In this document: positions 9,462 through 16,369 of the stretch, piece by piece
Position numbering within the stretch: the first letter of the stretch is position 1
Layout of the letters: each line of letters begins with the position of its first letter
NCBI GenBank assembly: GCA_047601145.1
Contig: JASGJW010000005.1
Location: forward strand, 124,001-188,000
DNA: 64,000 nucleotides
Origin: UBA7672 sp047601145
Lineage (GTDB): Bacteria; Pseudomonadota; Alphaproteobacteria; Caulobacterales; Hyphomonadaceae
Reading direction: 5' to 3'
The notes under the pieces: generated by a model
Databases searched by the model: none
Seen by the model: only the letters and a program-made list of their open reading frames with translations
Told to the model about the DNA's origin: nothing
Translations under genes and position numbers: made by a program

Positions 9462-9848
9462 CTATTTCCGTGCGCGGAGGAAAACCTTCGCGGTCCAGTC
9501 CTTGTCCGCATCGACAGTCGTGAGGTCGAGCTTCGAGATGTTGGCGAACATCGTGCAGACATTGGGATCGAGATAGCCCCAGCGCGCGGTCGGTTCGGCT
9601 TTCACCGCCCCCTTGTTGGTCTTGTCGACGTTGCAGACGACAGCGTCCCAGCGCGCATCCGGCGTCTGGTTCCAGAGCTGCGCCAGTGTCGGCATCGGCA
9701 TGGTCGTGACTTTCGTCTCGTAGACCGCGTCGAAATTCTCGGTTCGCACCGCCTTCTGATCGAAGGACGGGCCCACAGGATTGCCGGGTTGCGCCAGGGC
9801 GGGCGCCGCAATCAGGAGGGCAACAAAGGAAACAACAAGCAGACGCAT
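9462..9848 (-). CDS. Small secreted protein of unknown function
   Basis: The 128-residue protein starts with a clear Sec signal peptide (about 19 residues, ending ALAQ). The mature part has only two cysteines (in VVCNVD and NVCTMF) that may pair, and no motif I recognise. The stop codon abuts the stop of the amidohydrolase gene, forming TAGCTA across the junction, so the genes are convergent with no intergenic terminator. Composition and codon use match neighbours, supporting a real gene. Function unknown. Confidence 0.75.
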   Translation of the reverse strand: MRLLVVSFVALLIAAPALAQPGNPVGPSFDQKAVRTENFDAVYETKVTTMPMPTLAQLWNQTPDARWDAVVCNVDKTNKGAVKAEPTARWGYLDPNVCTMFANISKLDLTTVDADKDWTAKVFLRARK

Positions 9849-9924
9849 TGGAGATCGCCTCGCATCGGACCAGGGCGTTCATAACGCGCCCGCGCGCGGC
9901 GGATTTCAATGCATAACCCGTGAA

Positions 9925-9950
9925 GGTTGAAAGGCTGCGCTTAAGCAGCC
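9925..9950 (-). terminator. Weak stem-loop at the purQ stop codon
   Basis: On the minus strand GGCTGC-TTAAGC-GCAGCC overlaps the purQ stop codon and is followed by CTTTCAACCTT-like sequence. The stem is only 6 bp and the U-tract is broken, so this is a plausible but weak intrinsic terminator. Confidence 0.4.
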
Positions 9951-10603
9951 GCCATCAGGCTTTCGAACAGCTTCACGCCGTCGTTGCCGCCTTCCTGACC
10001 CGCCATCGCCCGTTCGGGGTGAGGCATCAGACCAAGCACGCGGCCGTTCTCCGACAAGACGCCTGCAATATCGCGGGCCGAGCCGTTGGGATTGCCGAGA
10101 TAGCGGAACGCCACGCGGCCCTCGCCTTCCAGGCGGTCCAGCGTCGCGGTGTCGGCGAAATAGTTCCCGTCATGGTGTGCGATCGGGAACGAGACTTCGC
10201 GCTGGTCCTTGTAGCCCGCAGTGAAGGCCGACGAGTTGCTCGCAATCGCCAGCGGCTGCGGACGGCAGGCGAAATTCAGCGAGGCGTTGCGCAAGAGCGC
10301 GCCCGGCAGCAGGCCGAGTTCCGTCGCCACCTGGAAGCCGTTGCAGATCGCAAGGACATAACCGCCCTTCGCCGCGTGCGCCCGGATCGCATCGCCGACG
10401 GGCGACGCGGCCGCCATGGCGCCGGAGCGGAGATAATCGCCGTAGGAAAAGCCGCCCGGCAGGACGATCAGGTCCAGCTTGTCCGGCAGCTTCCCGTCCT
10501 TGTGCCAGACCATCGTGGGCTCCTGGCCCGTGATCTGGCGCAGGGCGACCTGCGCGTCGCGGTCGCAGTTGGAGCCGGGGAAGACGATGACGGCGGATTT
10601 CAT
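9941..10603 (-). CDS. purQ: Phosphoribosylformylglycinamidine synthase, glutaminase subunit
   Basis: The 220-residue PurQ supplies ammonia from glutamine to PurL in step 4 of purine synthesis, in complex with PurS. The class I amidotransferase triad is visible: nucleophile C87 (LAICNGFQ), and H195/E197 in MPHPERA. The start at 10603 (MKSAVIVFPGSNCDRD) is the family N-terminus. It lies downstream of purS on the same strand, but 1.3 kb away and separated by small genes on both strands, unlike the usual tight purS-purQ-purL arrangement. purL is not in the window. Confidence 0.96.
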   Translation of the reverse strand: MKSAVIVFPGSNCDRDAQVALRQITGQEPTMVWHKDGKLPDKLDLIVLPGGFSYGDYLRSGAMAAASPVGDAIRAHAAKGGYVLAICNGFQVATELGLLPGALLRNASLNFACRPQPLAIASNSSAFTAGYKDQREVSFPIAHHDGNYFADTATLDRLEGEGRVAFRYLGNPNGSARDIAGVLSENGRVLGLMPHPERAMAGQEGGNDGVKLFESLMAAA

Positions 10604-10740
10604 TGGGCTTTGCCTTGGGAGGTTCCCGTTGCGCGGGCCTCTAGCAGGTTTCCCTGCGAGTCGCGAGGGCTTGAACGGCGGCAAAGTTGACCGGAAAGGC
10701 CGCCAGACCTAGGCTTTTGGTTCCTGGAGAGGGAATTGCC

Positions 10741-11004
10741 ATGCGGATGATCATACCGGCCATCGCTGTTCTCGGCCTCATGGCCGCCGGCGGCTGCGCC
10801 ACCCAGAAGACATATGAAACCGTGCTCAACGTCTGCTCGAGCGGCAACGGCACGGTGAAGACGGCCGAAGTGACGAAATCGAGCGGCGATGCCGCCATCG
10901 ATCAGGAAGCCATCAAGGTCGGCAAGTCGATGGTCTACGCAGAGAGCGCTCAGATGAGCTGCAAGCCGTTGACGGTCGAGCACAAGGCCTACGGCGAAGG
11001 CTGA
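10741..11004 (+). CDS. Small lipoprotein with TonB-C-like segment
   Basis: The 87-residue protein has a lipoprotein signal (lipobox AGGC at about residues 17-20). The mature part contains VTKSSGDAAIDQEAIKVGKS, which resembles the start of the TonB C-terminal fold (pattern V..SSG...LD..A....), followed by a short tail. It lacks the transmembrane anchor and Pro-rich spacer of true TonB, so it is either a free-standing TonB-C-like lipoprotein or a chance resemblance. The start at 10741 is preceded by GGAGAGGGAATTGCC. It is divergent from purQ and converges with the DUF486 gene. Confidence 0.7.
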   Translation: MRMIIPAIAVLGLMAAGGCATQKTYETVLNVCSSGNGTVKTAEVTKSSGDAAIDQEAIKVGKSMVYAESAQMSCKPLTVEHKAYGEG

Positions 11005-11005
11005 G

Positions 11006-11347
11006 CTACTTGTAGAAGATCACGCCGGCGCCGAGCGCGATCAGCGCGAAGCCGATCGCATGCTTCCATGTCAGCGGCTCGCCCAGAACCCACACCGAGA
11101 AGCCTGCGAAGACGACGAGCGTGATCACCTCCTGCATCGTCTTCAGTTCGGCGGCCGAATAGATTTCGTGGCCAAAGCGGTTGGCCGGCACGGCCATCCA
11201 GTACTCCGCCAGTGCTATCCCCCAGCTGGCGAACACCACGACCCACAGGGGCGCTTCCTTGAACTTCAGGTGGCCGTACCACGCCGTCGTCATGAAGACG
11301 TTCGATCCGATCAGCAGGACAATGGGTGTCCACCAAGCCGTCGCCAT
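11006..11347 (-). CDS. DMT-like small membrane protein, DUF486
   Basis: The 113-residue protein has four hydrophobic segments, about residues 5-25, 33-52, 70-88 and 95-112. The motif NRFGHEIYSAAELKTMQEVI between segments 2 and 3 is the DUF486 signature. The family is related to small drug/metabolite transporters, but its substrate is unknown. It is convergent with the small lipoprotein gene and lies between purS and purQ on the same strand as both, so it could be read from the pur transcript if that is not terminated first. Confidence 0.85.
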   Translation of the reverse strand: MATAWWTPIVLLIGSNVFMTTAWYGHLKFKEAPLWVVVFASWGIALAEYWMAVPANRFGHEIYSAAELKTMQEVITLVVFAGFSVWVLGEPLTWKHAIGFALIALGAGVIFYK

Positions 11348-11436
11348 GACTTCTCCGCCACTTTATCGCCACCCGATTTTCGCCTGATTCCACGCGCACG
11401 GGAGAGGTGGACTATGGCACACCCCGGGAGGGACCG

Positions 11437-11652
11437 ATGCACAGGCTGATGATCGCCGCCACTTTGCTGGCGACCTGCGCGGGCTGCAACACGATTGCCG
11501 GGCTCGGGAAGGACCTCCAGACCGTGGGCGGCGTCATGACCGGCACAGCCGACGGGGCGAAGACTGGCGCCACCCAGCCCGGCACGGGCAAGCCGCCCTG
11601 CGTCCCGGATGACAAGGGGCGCCTGCCCGCAGGCTGTACCAGCAGCCATTAG
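11437..11652 (+). CDS. Entericidin-like small lipoprotein with Pro/Cys tail
   Basis: The 71-residue protein starts with a lipoprotein signal and the entericidin core CNTIAGLGKDLQTVGG right after the lipobox cysteine (AGC). It then has an extra tail with two more cysteines (PPCVPDD and AGCTSS) that could pair. Entericidins are small cell-envelope lipoproteins, in E. coli linked to stress-induced lysis, though in most genomes their role is open. The start at 11437 has GGGAGGGACCG directly upstream; an in-frame GTG at 11407 is less likely. A shorter paralogue lies 65 bases downstream. Confidence 0.75.
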   Translation: MHRLMIAATLLATCAGCNTIAGLGKDLQTVGGVMTGTADGAKTGATQPGTGKPPCVPDDKGRLPAGCTSSH

Positions 11653-11717
11653 CCCTGCTTGCGGAAACCGCCGCGAGAGGCCATCTTTCAATGGGACAAC
11701 AACAAGGGGTGACCCTA

Positions 11718-11852
11718 ATGCGTAAACTGCTTTTCGCCGTGATGCTCGCCACGCCGCTCCTGGTTTCGGCCTGCAACACCATCGCCGGCCTCGGCAAGGA
11801 TGTCGGCGCCGTTGGCGACGCCGTGTCCAAGACGGCCGAAGACAACAAGTAA
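11718..11852 (+). CDS. Entericidin A/B family lipoprotein (44 aa)
   Basis: This very short gene encodes 44 residues: a signal with lipobox VSAC and then NTIAGLGKDVGAVGDAVSKT, the classical entericidin core. It duplicates the core of the preceding gene, so the two are probably tandem paralogues. The start is preceded by AAGGGGTGACCCTA, a good ribosome site. A strong stem-loop terminator follows its stop by about 30 bases, marking the end of this plus-strand unit. The role is presumably an envelope lipoprotein; any toxin/antidote function is inference from family name only. Confidence 0.85.
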   Translation: MRKLLFAVMLATPLLVSACNTIAGLGKDVGAVGDAVSKTAEDNK

Positions 11853-11884
11853 GCCGAACGGCTTCCTGTTCGTTGAAATGCAAG

Positions 11885-11913
11885 TCGCGCGTCCCCGTGG
11901 GCGCGCGATTTTC
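11885..11913 (+). terminator. Intrinsic terminator after entericidin genes
   Basis: TCGCGCG (11885-11891) pairs with CGCGCGA (11902-11908), with further C/G pairs inside the loop, followed by TTTTC. It closes the plus-strand lipoprotein pair and also stands between purS and purQ. Confidence 0.75.
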
Positions 11914-11935
11914 ATTTGCGTCGATTTAGCTGGGC

Positions 11936-12178
11936 TTAGGCGATCTCGATCGAGTAGCGCTCGACGACCGTGTTCGCGAGCAGCTTCTCGCACATGTCCT
12001 TCACGCGCTTCTCGGCGTCGGCTTTCGACAGGCCATCCTTAAGCTCGATCTCGATGGTCTTGCCGCAGCGAACCGCGCCGACCTCATCGAAGCCGAGGCG
12101 GCCAAGCGCATCACCCACCGCCTTGCCCTGCGGATCAAGCACGCCGGCTTTCAGCGAGACATGGACTTTGGCGCGCAT
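11936..12178 (-). CDS. purS: Phosphoribosylformylglycinamidine synthase subunit PurS
   Basis: The 80-residue PurS bridges PurL and PurQ in the three-part FGAM synthase complex. The family signatures MRAKVHVSLKAGVLDPQGKA at the start and the late MCEKLLANTVVERYSIE are clear. It follows purC by 32 bases on the same strand, an operon. The next purine gene, purQ, is displaced by a 1.3 kb segment of unrelated small genes. Confidence 0.95.
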   Translation of the reverse strand: MRAKVHVSLKAGVLDPQGKAVGDALGRLGFDEVGAVRCGKTIEIELKDGLSKADAEKRVKDMCEKLLANTVVERYSIEIA

Positions 12179-12210
12179 GATGACTTTCCGTTGCCAACCC
12201 GCAGGGCGGG

Positions 12211-12972
12211 CTACTTACCGTTGAAGGACAGGATCTCCGCCCCGCCCGCTTCCTTGATGATTCCGAGACGCCGCGCAACCTCGGCATAGGCCTCGGTGAC
12301 GCCGCCAAGATCGCGGCGGAAGCGGTCCTTGTCCATCTTCTCGCCAGTGTCCATGTCCCACAAGCGGCAGCTGTCCGGGCTGATCTCGTCAGCGAGAACC
12401 GTGCGAACCATCTCGCCTTCGTAGAGCCGGCCGAACTCGACCTTGAAGTCGACCAGCTTGATGCGCGCGCCGGCGAACAGTCCGGTGAGGAAGTCGTTGA
12501 TGCGCAGCGTCATCGCGATGATGTCGTCGATCTCCTGGTGCGTCGCCCAGTTGAACGCCGTGATGTGCTCTTCGGTCACCAGCGGGTCGCCGAGTTCGTC
12601 CTTCTTGTAGCAGAACTCGATGATCGAGCGCGGCAGAGGCGTGCCCTCCTCGATGCCCAGCTTCTTGGAGAGCGAACCGGCCGCCACGTTGCGGCAGATC
12701 ACTTCGAGCGGGATGATCTCGACTTCGCGGATCAGCTGCTCGCGCATGTTGATGCGCTTGAGGAAGTGGGTCGGCAGGCCGATGCCGTTCAGCTGCATCA
12801 TCACGAATTCGGAGATGCGGTTGTTGAGCACGCCCTTGCCGTCGAGCACGGCGCGTTTCTCGTTGTTGAAGGCGGTCGCATCGTCCTTGAAATACTGGAT
12901 GAGCGTGCCCGGCTCCGGACCCTCATAGAGGATCTTGGCCTTGCCTTCGTAGATCTTGCGCCGTTTGACCAT
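12211..12972 (-). CDS. purC: SAICAR synthetase
   Basis: The 253-residue enzyme joins aspartate to CAIR with ATP in purine synthesis. It begins with RRKIYEGKAKILYEG (the ATP-binding start of the family) and has the signature VDFKVEFGR (about residue 173) and the late SPDSCRLWD motif. Length matches bacterial PurC. It heads a purC-purS unit and is divergent from the DUF1476 gene with 181 bases between. Confidence 0.97.
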   Translation of the reverse strand: MVKRRKIYEGKAKILYEGPEPGTLIQYFKDDATAFNNEKRAVLDGKGVLNNRISEFVMMQLNGIGLPTHFLKRINMREQLIREVEIIPLEVICRNVAAGSLSKKLGIEEGTPLPRSIIEFCYKKDELGDPLVTEEHITAFNWATHQEIDDIIAMTLRINDFLTGLFAGARIKLVDFKVEFGRLYEGEMVRTVLADEISPDSCRLWDMDTGEKMDKDRFRRDLGGVTEAYAEVARRLGIIKEAGGAEILSFNGK

Positions 12973-13020
12973 AATTCGTCTCCTGGGCCGGAAAACGGCT
13001 TCCCCCGTGTCCGACTCGTG

Positions 13021-13087
13021 TAGGAAGGCGCTTCCTAGCCCATCCCCGGGGCGACGTCCTCAACGGCATCGTCGCGGGGGTGTTTTT
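13021..13087 (+). terminator. Two stem-loops ending in a T-tract between purC and DUF1476
   Basis: TAGGAAG-GCG-CTTCCTA (13021-13037) is a perfect 7-bp hairpin. It is followed by a second stem (CCCC...GCGACG at 13044-13056 with CGTCGC.GGGG at 13070-13080) and TGTTTTT. The arrangement looks like an intrinsic terminator on the plus strand, yet no plus-strand gene lies upstream. It may end a short RNA or act as a leader attenuator for the DUF1476 gene. Confidence 0.45.
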
Positions 13088-13153
13088 GGCCCTTCCCAAG
13101 GGCTATATCGACGTGGGATGCGCAGGGCGCAAGCGACCTGAGGGAGACGAAGT

Positions 13154-13480
13154 GTGAGCGGTTTCGATAAGCGTGAACGGGCTGAGGAGGGCAAGTTCGC
13201 CCTCGACCAGGAACTGCGGTTCAAGGCAAATGCCCGTCGGAACAAGCTCCTGGGGCTCTGGGCCGCTGAAAAGCTTGGGAAAACCGGCGAAGCGGCCTCC
13301 ACCTACGCGACCGAAGTCGTGAAATCGGACTTCGAAGCCCCCGGCGAGGAAGACGTTTTCCGGAAGGTGAAAGGCGATCTCGACAAGGCCGGCGTCGCCA
13401 TTACGGACCACCAGCTCCAGCGCCAGATGGCCGAGCTGATGGAAACCGCGATCGCCCAGGTCAAATCCGAAAAGAAATAG
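13154..13480 (+). CDS. ATP synthase inhibitor subunit zeta (DUF1476)
   Basis: The 108-residue helical protein matches the alphaproteobacterial zeta family, which inhibits rotation of the F1 ATPase in Paracoccus. Hallmarks are FDKRERAEEGKFALDQELRF at the N-terminus and ARRNKLLGLWAAEKLG after it; the N-terminal segment is the inhibitory region in Paracoccus. The start is GTG at 13154, with AGGGAGACG upstream. It is monocistronic, divergent from purC. The family is essentially confined to Alphaproteobacteria, which supports the taxonomic call. Confidence 0.92.
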   Translation: MSGFDKRERAEEGKFALDQELRFKANARRNKLLGLWAAEKLGKTGEAASTYATEVVKSDFEAPGEEDVFRKVKGDLDKAGVAITDHQLQRQMAELMETAIAQVKSEKK

Positions 13481-13513
13481 ATCCGAGCGGCGTAGTCCCG
13501 CCAGTGTCTGCGA

Positions 13514-14569
13514 TCAGGCCGCCCCGGCGCTGGTCGGCGCTGGGACTTTGCCCTTTTCAGCCGGCACGACGCTGACGGTCACCGGATCCGTCGCCGTTTC
13601 CGGCTTGCGGATGATGAACGCCGGCACCGAGCCGTTCTTGCCGCAATACTGTGGCGCCAGGGACTGGATCGCGTACAGCACGTTCAGGAAGGCCCGGCCG
13701 CGCCAGTCGTTGGGCAGGCGATCGCGCATGAAGTTCTGGGTGACGACCCGGTATGAGTCGAGCTTGTAGCTGAACGGCCACTTGCGCTCCGTGAACCAGG
13801 ACAGCGGCAGCACATTGATCGGCAGTTCGTCGTCCCAGTGCAGCGCCGCGTCCTTGGGCGCGGGTTCGCCGAAGAGAATCTTCGCCACACGCTCGAGGCG
13901 CCAGTTGAGGCGGGGGCTTGGCGAGAGATAGACCACGACAGCCGTGCCGCCCGGCTTCAGCACGCGCCAGAGCTCCAGCCAGGCCGCAACCTGATGCTCG
14001 GGGGGGATCTGGTAGATGACGTGGTTGCACGTCACCGCATCCATCGACCCGGTTTTCAGCGGCAGCCTGGTCAGGTCGCCCTGGAGATAGATGCCGCGGT
14101 CGCCAAGCTTCTGCTTCGCGGCCCACAATCCCTTGACCGACAGATCCACACACACGCGCTTCTCGAACTTGTCGCCGTAGCGCATCAGTTCGTCGTACGG
14201 GATCGGGCCGCTGCCGGCGTCCAGAAGATACTTCCCGCCCTTCTTGAAATGGCGGCCGATGCGCTTGATGCAGCGGTCGGTGAATTCCTGGGCGAGGGTA
14301 CGGGTGTCGCTGAACGCTTTCGTCTCGGCGAACACGCCCTTGTCGTCGGCGATCCAGCCCTTGGTCTCGTAGAATTCGCGAACGGCGTCGTTCACCGCAG
14401 CGCCCTGGGCATTGTCGTCAGCCCGGGGGAGCAGGCCGGCAATGCCGTCAACCACGGTATAGACGGCGCCGCCATCGACGCCGAGCTGGCCATCCGGTGT
14501 CCAGTGAAGATCCTTCCCGGTCGATGGACATTGGAGAATGTCCATCAGATCATTCTGGTGATTAGCCAT
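13514..14569 (-). CDS. SAM-dependent methyltransferase with Trm112-like N-terminus
   Basis: The 351-residue protein has a short N-terminal region (LMDILQCPSTGKDLHW) resembling the Trm112/YcaR zinc-ribbon-like proteins but with only one cysteine, then a class I methyltransferase domain: motif I LLDAGSG at residues 115-121, an acidic end of strand 2 (VCVDLS), and a post-motif GDLTRLPLKTGSMDAV. It ends with a Pro/Ala-rich tail. The substrate is unknown; similar domain order occurs in methyltransferases of polyketide, lipid and sugar pathways. The start is preceded by GAAGGAACGGGG. It converges with DUF1476. Confidence 0.8.
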   Translation of the reverse strand: MANHQNDLMDILQCPSTGKDLHWTPDGQLGVDGGAVYTVVDGIAGLLPRADDNAQGAAVNDAVREFYETKGWIADDKGVFAETKAFSDTRTLAQEFTDRCIKRIGRHFKKGGKYLLDAGSGPIPYDELMRYGDKFEKRVCVDLSVKGLWAAKQKLGDRGIYLQGDLTRLPLKTGSMDAVTCNHVIYQIPPEHQVAAWLELWRVLKPGGTAVVVYLSPSPRLNWRLERVAKILFGEPAPKDAALHWDDELPINVLPLSWFTERKWPFSYKLDSYRVVTQNFMRDRLPNDWRGRAFLNVLYAIQSLAPQYCGKNGSVPAFIIRKPETATDPVTVSVVPAEKGKVPAPTSAGAA

Positions 14570-14599
14570 GTAGCACCCCGTTCCTTCAGCGCAGCTCCA

Positions 14600-14938
14600 T
14601 CAGCAACTAACGAGCCAGCCGGGAAGCGCAAAAACTGCAGCGAAAACGGCTTCAAATTCGAGCGTAACCTGTCTCGGTTCCGGACGCACGCGACCAGTCG
14701 CCGGTTCCGGCGTGGTAAACGCCGGCGGAAAATCCACCCTTTCGCCGTGGCGGGTTCTTAAGGCCTCGCCGACACCATCAACGTTGAAGATCGGCGGGCG
14801 CCGGTCTGGTCCCAACCGAACCTGCACCCTGACACGCTCTCCCCCTGAGCGTTTTGCACCCTTGTCCCCCCTGGGCGCAGCAGGTTCGGGCTGGAGCGAC
14901 GGCGCGTTCCCCTGCGCGCCCTGTGGCTCCGCCATCAT
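14600..14938 (-). CDS. Doubtful hypothetical protein upstream of the methyltransferase
   Basis: An open frame of 112 codons lies on the same strand as purB and the methyltransferase, ending 30 bases before the latter. Its first third is Pro/Gly/Ala-rich and low in complexity; the middle has VRVQVRLGPDRRPPIFNVDG, the only stretch that looks like folded protein. A possible start at 14935 has AAGG close by. Codon third positions are less GC-biased than in neighbouring genes. I recognise no family. It may be a non-coding spacer that happens to be open. Confidence 0.3.
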   Translation of the reverse strand: MMAEPQGAQGNAPSLQPEPAAPRGDKGAKRSGGERVRVQVRLGPDRRPPIFNVDGVGEALRTRHGERVDFPPAFTTPEPATGRVRPEPRQVTLEFEAVFAAVFALPGWLVSC

Positions 14939-14944
14939 GGCCTT

Positions 14945-14982
14945 GGGCCGGACCCCGGAGGGGCGTCCGGCCCATTCTTTTT
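14945..14982 (+). terminator. Strong plus-strand stem-loop with T-tract
   Basis: GGGCCGGAC (14945-14953) pairs with GTCCGGCCC (14965-14973) and is followed by ATTCTTTTT. It has the form of an intrinsic terminator for plus-strand transcription, although all assigned genes here are on the minus strand. In the minus direction no U-tract follows the stem. Confidence 0.65.
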
Positions 14983-15008
14983 CGGGCTGGCTTTTTTGAG
15001 GCTGGCTT

Positions 15009-16319
15009 TCAGGCCTTGCCGAACACGCGCTCGAAGATCACGTCGACCGCCTTGAAGTGGTAGCCGAGATCGAACATCTCGCTCAGCTCCGCCTTCGTCA
15101 GCAGTTTCGACACGTCGGCGTCGCCTTCGAGATTGCGCTGGAAGTCGCCGTCCTTGCGGTTGGCGTCGCGCCAAACCTTCATCGCGTTGCGCTGGACCAT
15201 GCGGTAGGCGTCTTCGCGGCTTGCGCCCTTCTCCACCAGCGCCAGCAAGACACGCTGCGAATTGTGCAACCCGCCGAGCCTGTTGAGGTTGGCCAGCATG
15301 TTCTCGGGATAGACCAGCAACTGCTCAATCACGCCAGCGAGGCGGTTCAGCGCGAAGTCCAGGTGGATCGTCGCATCCGGCCCGATCCCCCGCTCGACCG
15401 ACGAATGCGAGATATCCCGCTCATGCCACAGCGCGACGTTCTCCATTGCCGGAACCACCGCCGAGCGCACGAGGCGCGCAAGACCGGTGAGGTTCTCCGT
15501 CAGCACCGGATTCCGCTTGTGCGGCATGGCCGACGAGCCCTTCTGACCTTCCGAGAAGAACTCCTCCGCTTCGAGAACTTCCGTGCGCTGCAGGTGCCGG
15601 ATTTCTGTCGCGATCCGCTCGATCGAGGACGCCGTCACCGCCAGCGCGGCGAAGAACGCCGCATGGCGGTCGCGCGGGATTACCTGCGTCGAGACCGGCT
15701 CGACGGCCAGGCCCAGCTTCTTGGCCACCATGACCTCGATGCGCGGGTCGATGTTGGCGAACGTGCCGACCGCGCCCGAGATGGCGCAGGTCGAAATCTC
15801 CTCGCGAGCCGCCTCGAGGCGTTTCCGGTTACGGGCCATCTCGGCATGGAACCCGGCCAGCTTGACGCCGAATGTCGTCGGCTCGGCGTGTATGCCGTGA
15901 CTGCGCCCGATGGTCGGGGTCATCTTGTGCTCGAAGGCGCGTTTCTTCAGCGCCGCCAGAACGCGATCCGTGCCTTTGAGCAGGATGTCGCTTGCCCGCT
16001 GCAGCTGCACGGCCAGGCAGGTGTCCAGCACATCCGACGACGTCATGCCGAGGTGGAGGAAGCGCGCCTCATCGCCCACATGCTCCGCCACGGAGGTCAG
16101 GAAGGCGATAACGTCGTGCTTCACCTCGCGCTCGATCTCGTCGATGCGCTCCACATTGAAGCCGCCGCGCTCTCGGACTGCCTTGGGCACGTCCTTCGGG
16201 ATCATTCCCAGCTCGGCCATCGCCTCGGCCGCCAGCGTCTCGATCTCGAGCCAGATCGAATAACGGGTCTCCGGCGACCAGATCGCCGTCATTTCGGGCC
16301 GGGAATAGCGAGGAATCAT
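15009..16319 (-). CDS. purB: Adenylosuccinate lyase
   Basis: The 436-residue enzyme catalyses two fumarate-releasing steps: SAICAR to AICAR and adenylosuccinate to AMP. The family signature SSAMPHKRNP is present, with the catalytic-His region TIGRSHGIHAEPTT and the N-terminus MIPRYSRPEMTAIWSPETRY typical of alphaproteobacterial PurB, which fixes the start. The only ribosome-site candidate, GGAG 8 bases before ATG, lies inside the stem of the hairpin that separates it from phoB. It is upstream of the methyltransferase on the same strand. Confidence 0.97.
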   Translation of the reverse strand: MIPRYSRPEMTAIWSPETRYSIWLEIETLAAEAMAELGMIPKDVPKAVRERGGFNVERIDEIEREVKHDVIAFLTSVAEHVGDEARFLHLGMTSSDVLDTCLAVQLQRASDILLKGTDRVLAALKKRAFEHKMTPTIGRSHGIHAEPTTFGVKLAGFHAEMARNRKRLEAAREEISTCAISGAVGTFANIDPRIEVMVAKKLGLAVEPVSTQVIPRDRHAAFFAALAVTASSIERIATEIRHLQRTEVLEAEEFFSEGQKGSSAMPHKRNPVLTENLTGLARLVRSAVVPAMENVALWHERDISHSSVERGIGPDATIHLDFALNRLAGVIEQLLVYPENMLANLNRLGGLHNSQRVLLALVEKGASREDAYRMVQRNAMKVWRDANRKDGDFQRNLEGDADVSKLLTKAELSEMFDLGYHFKAVDVIFERVFGKA

Positions 16320-16320
16320 G

Positions 16321-16348
16321 GAAAAGGCTCCGCGTTCGCGGAGCCTTT
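16321..16348 (-). terminator. phoB terminator hairpin abutting the purB start
   Basis: On the minus strand AAAGGCTCCGCG pairs with CGCGGAGCCTTT, followed by TTTCC and directly the purB ATG. It ends the pst-pho transcript. Because the purB ribosome site GGAG is in the 3' arm, the same hairpin can hide it in read-through RNA. Confidence 0.75.
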
Positions 16349-16369
16349 ACGCCAACATTGCGCGGCTAA

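Larger units (their letters stand above)
14570..15008. other. 439-bp region between methyltransferase and purB
   Basis: This region holds one doubtful minus-strand reading frame (14600-14938) and one clear plus-strand stem-loop with T-tract (14945-14982). I see no tRNA or known structured RNA. Confidence 0.5.

Noticed and set aside
14712..14999. Plus-strand open frame of 95 codons across the terminator at 14945
   Set aside because: It runs through an intrinsic terminator, has no ribosome site or family resemblance and is Ser/Pro/Arg-rich.
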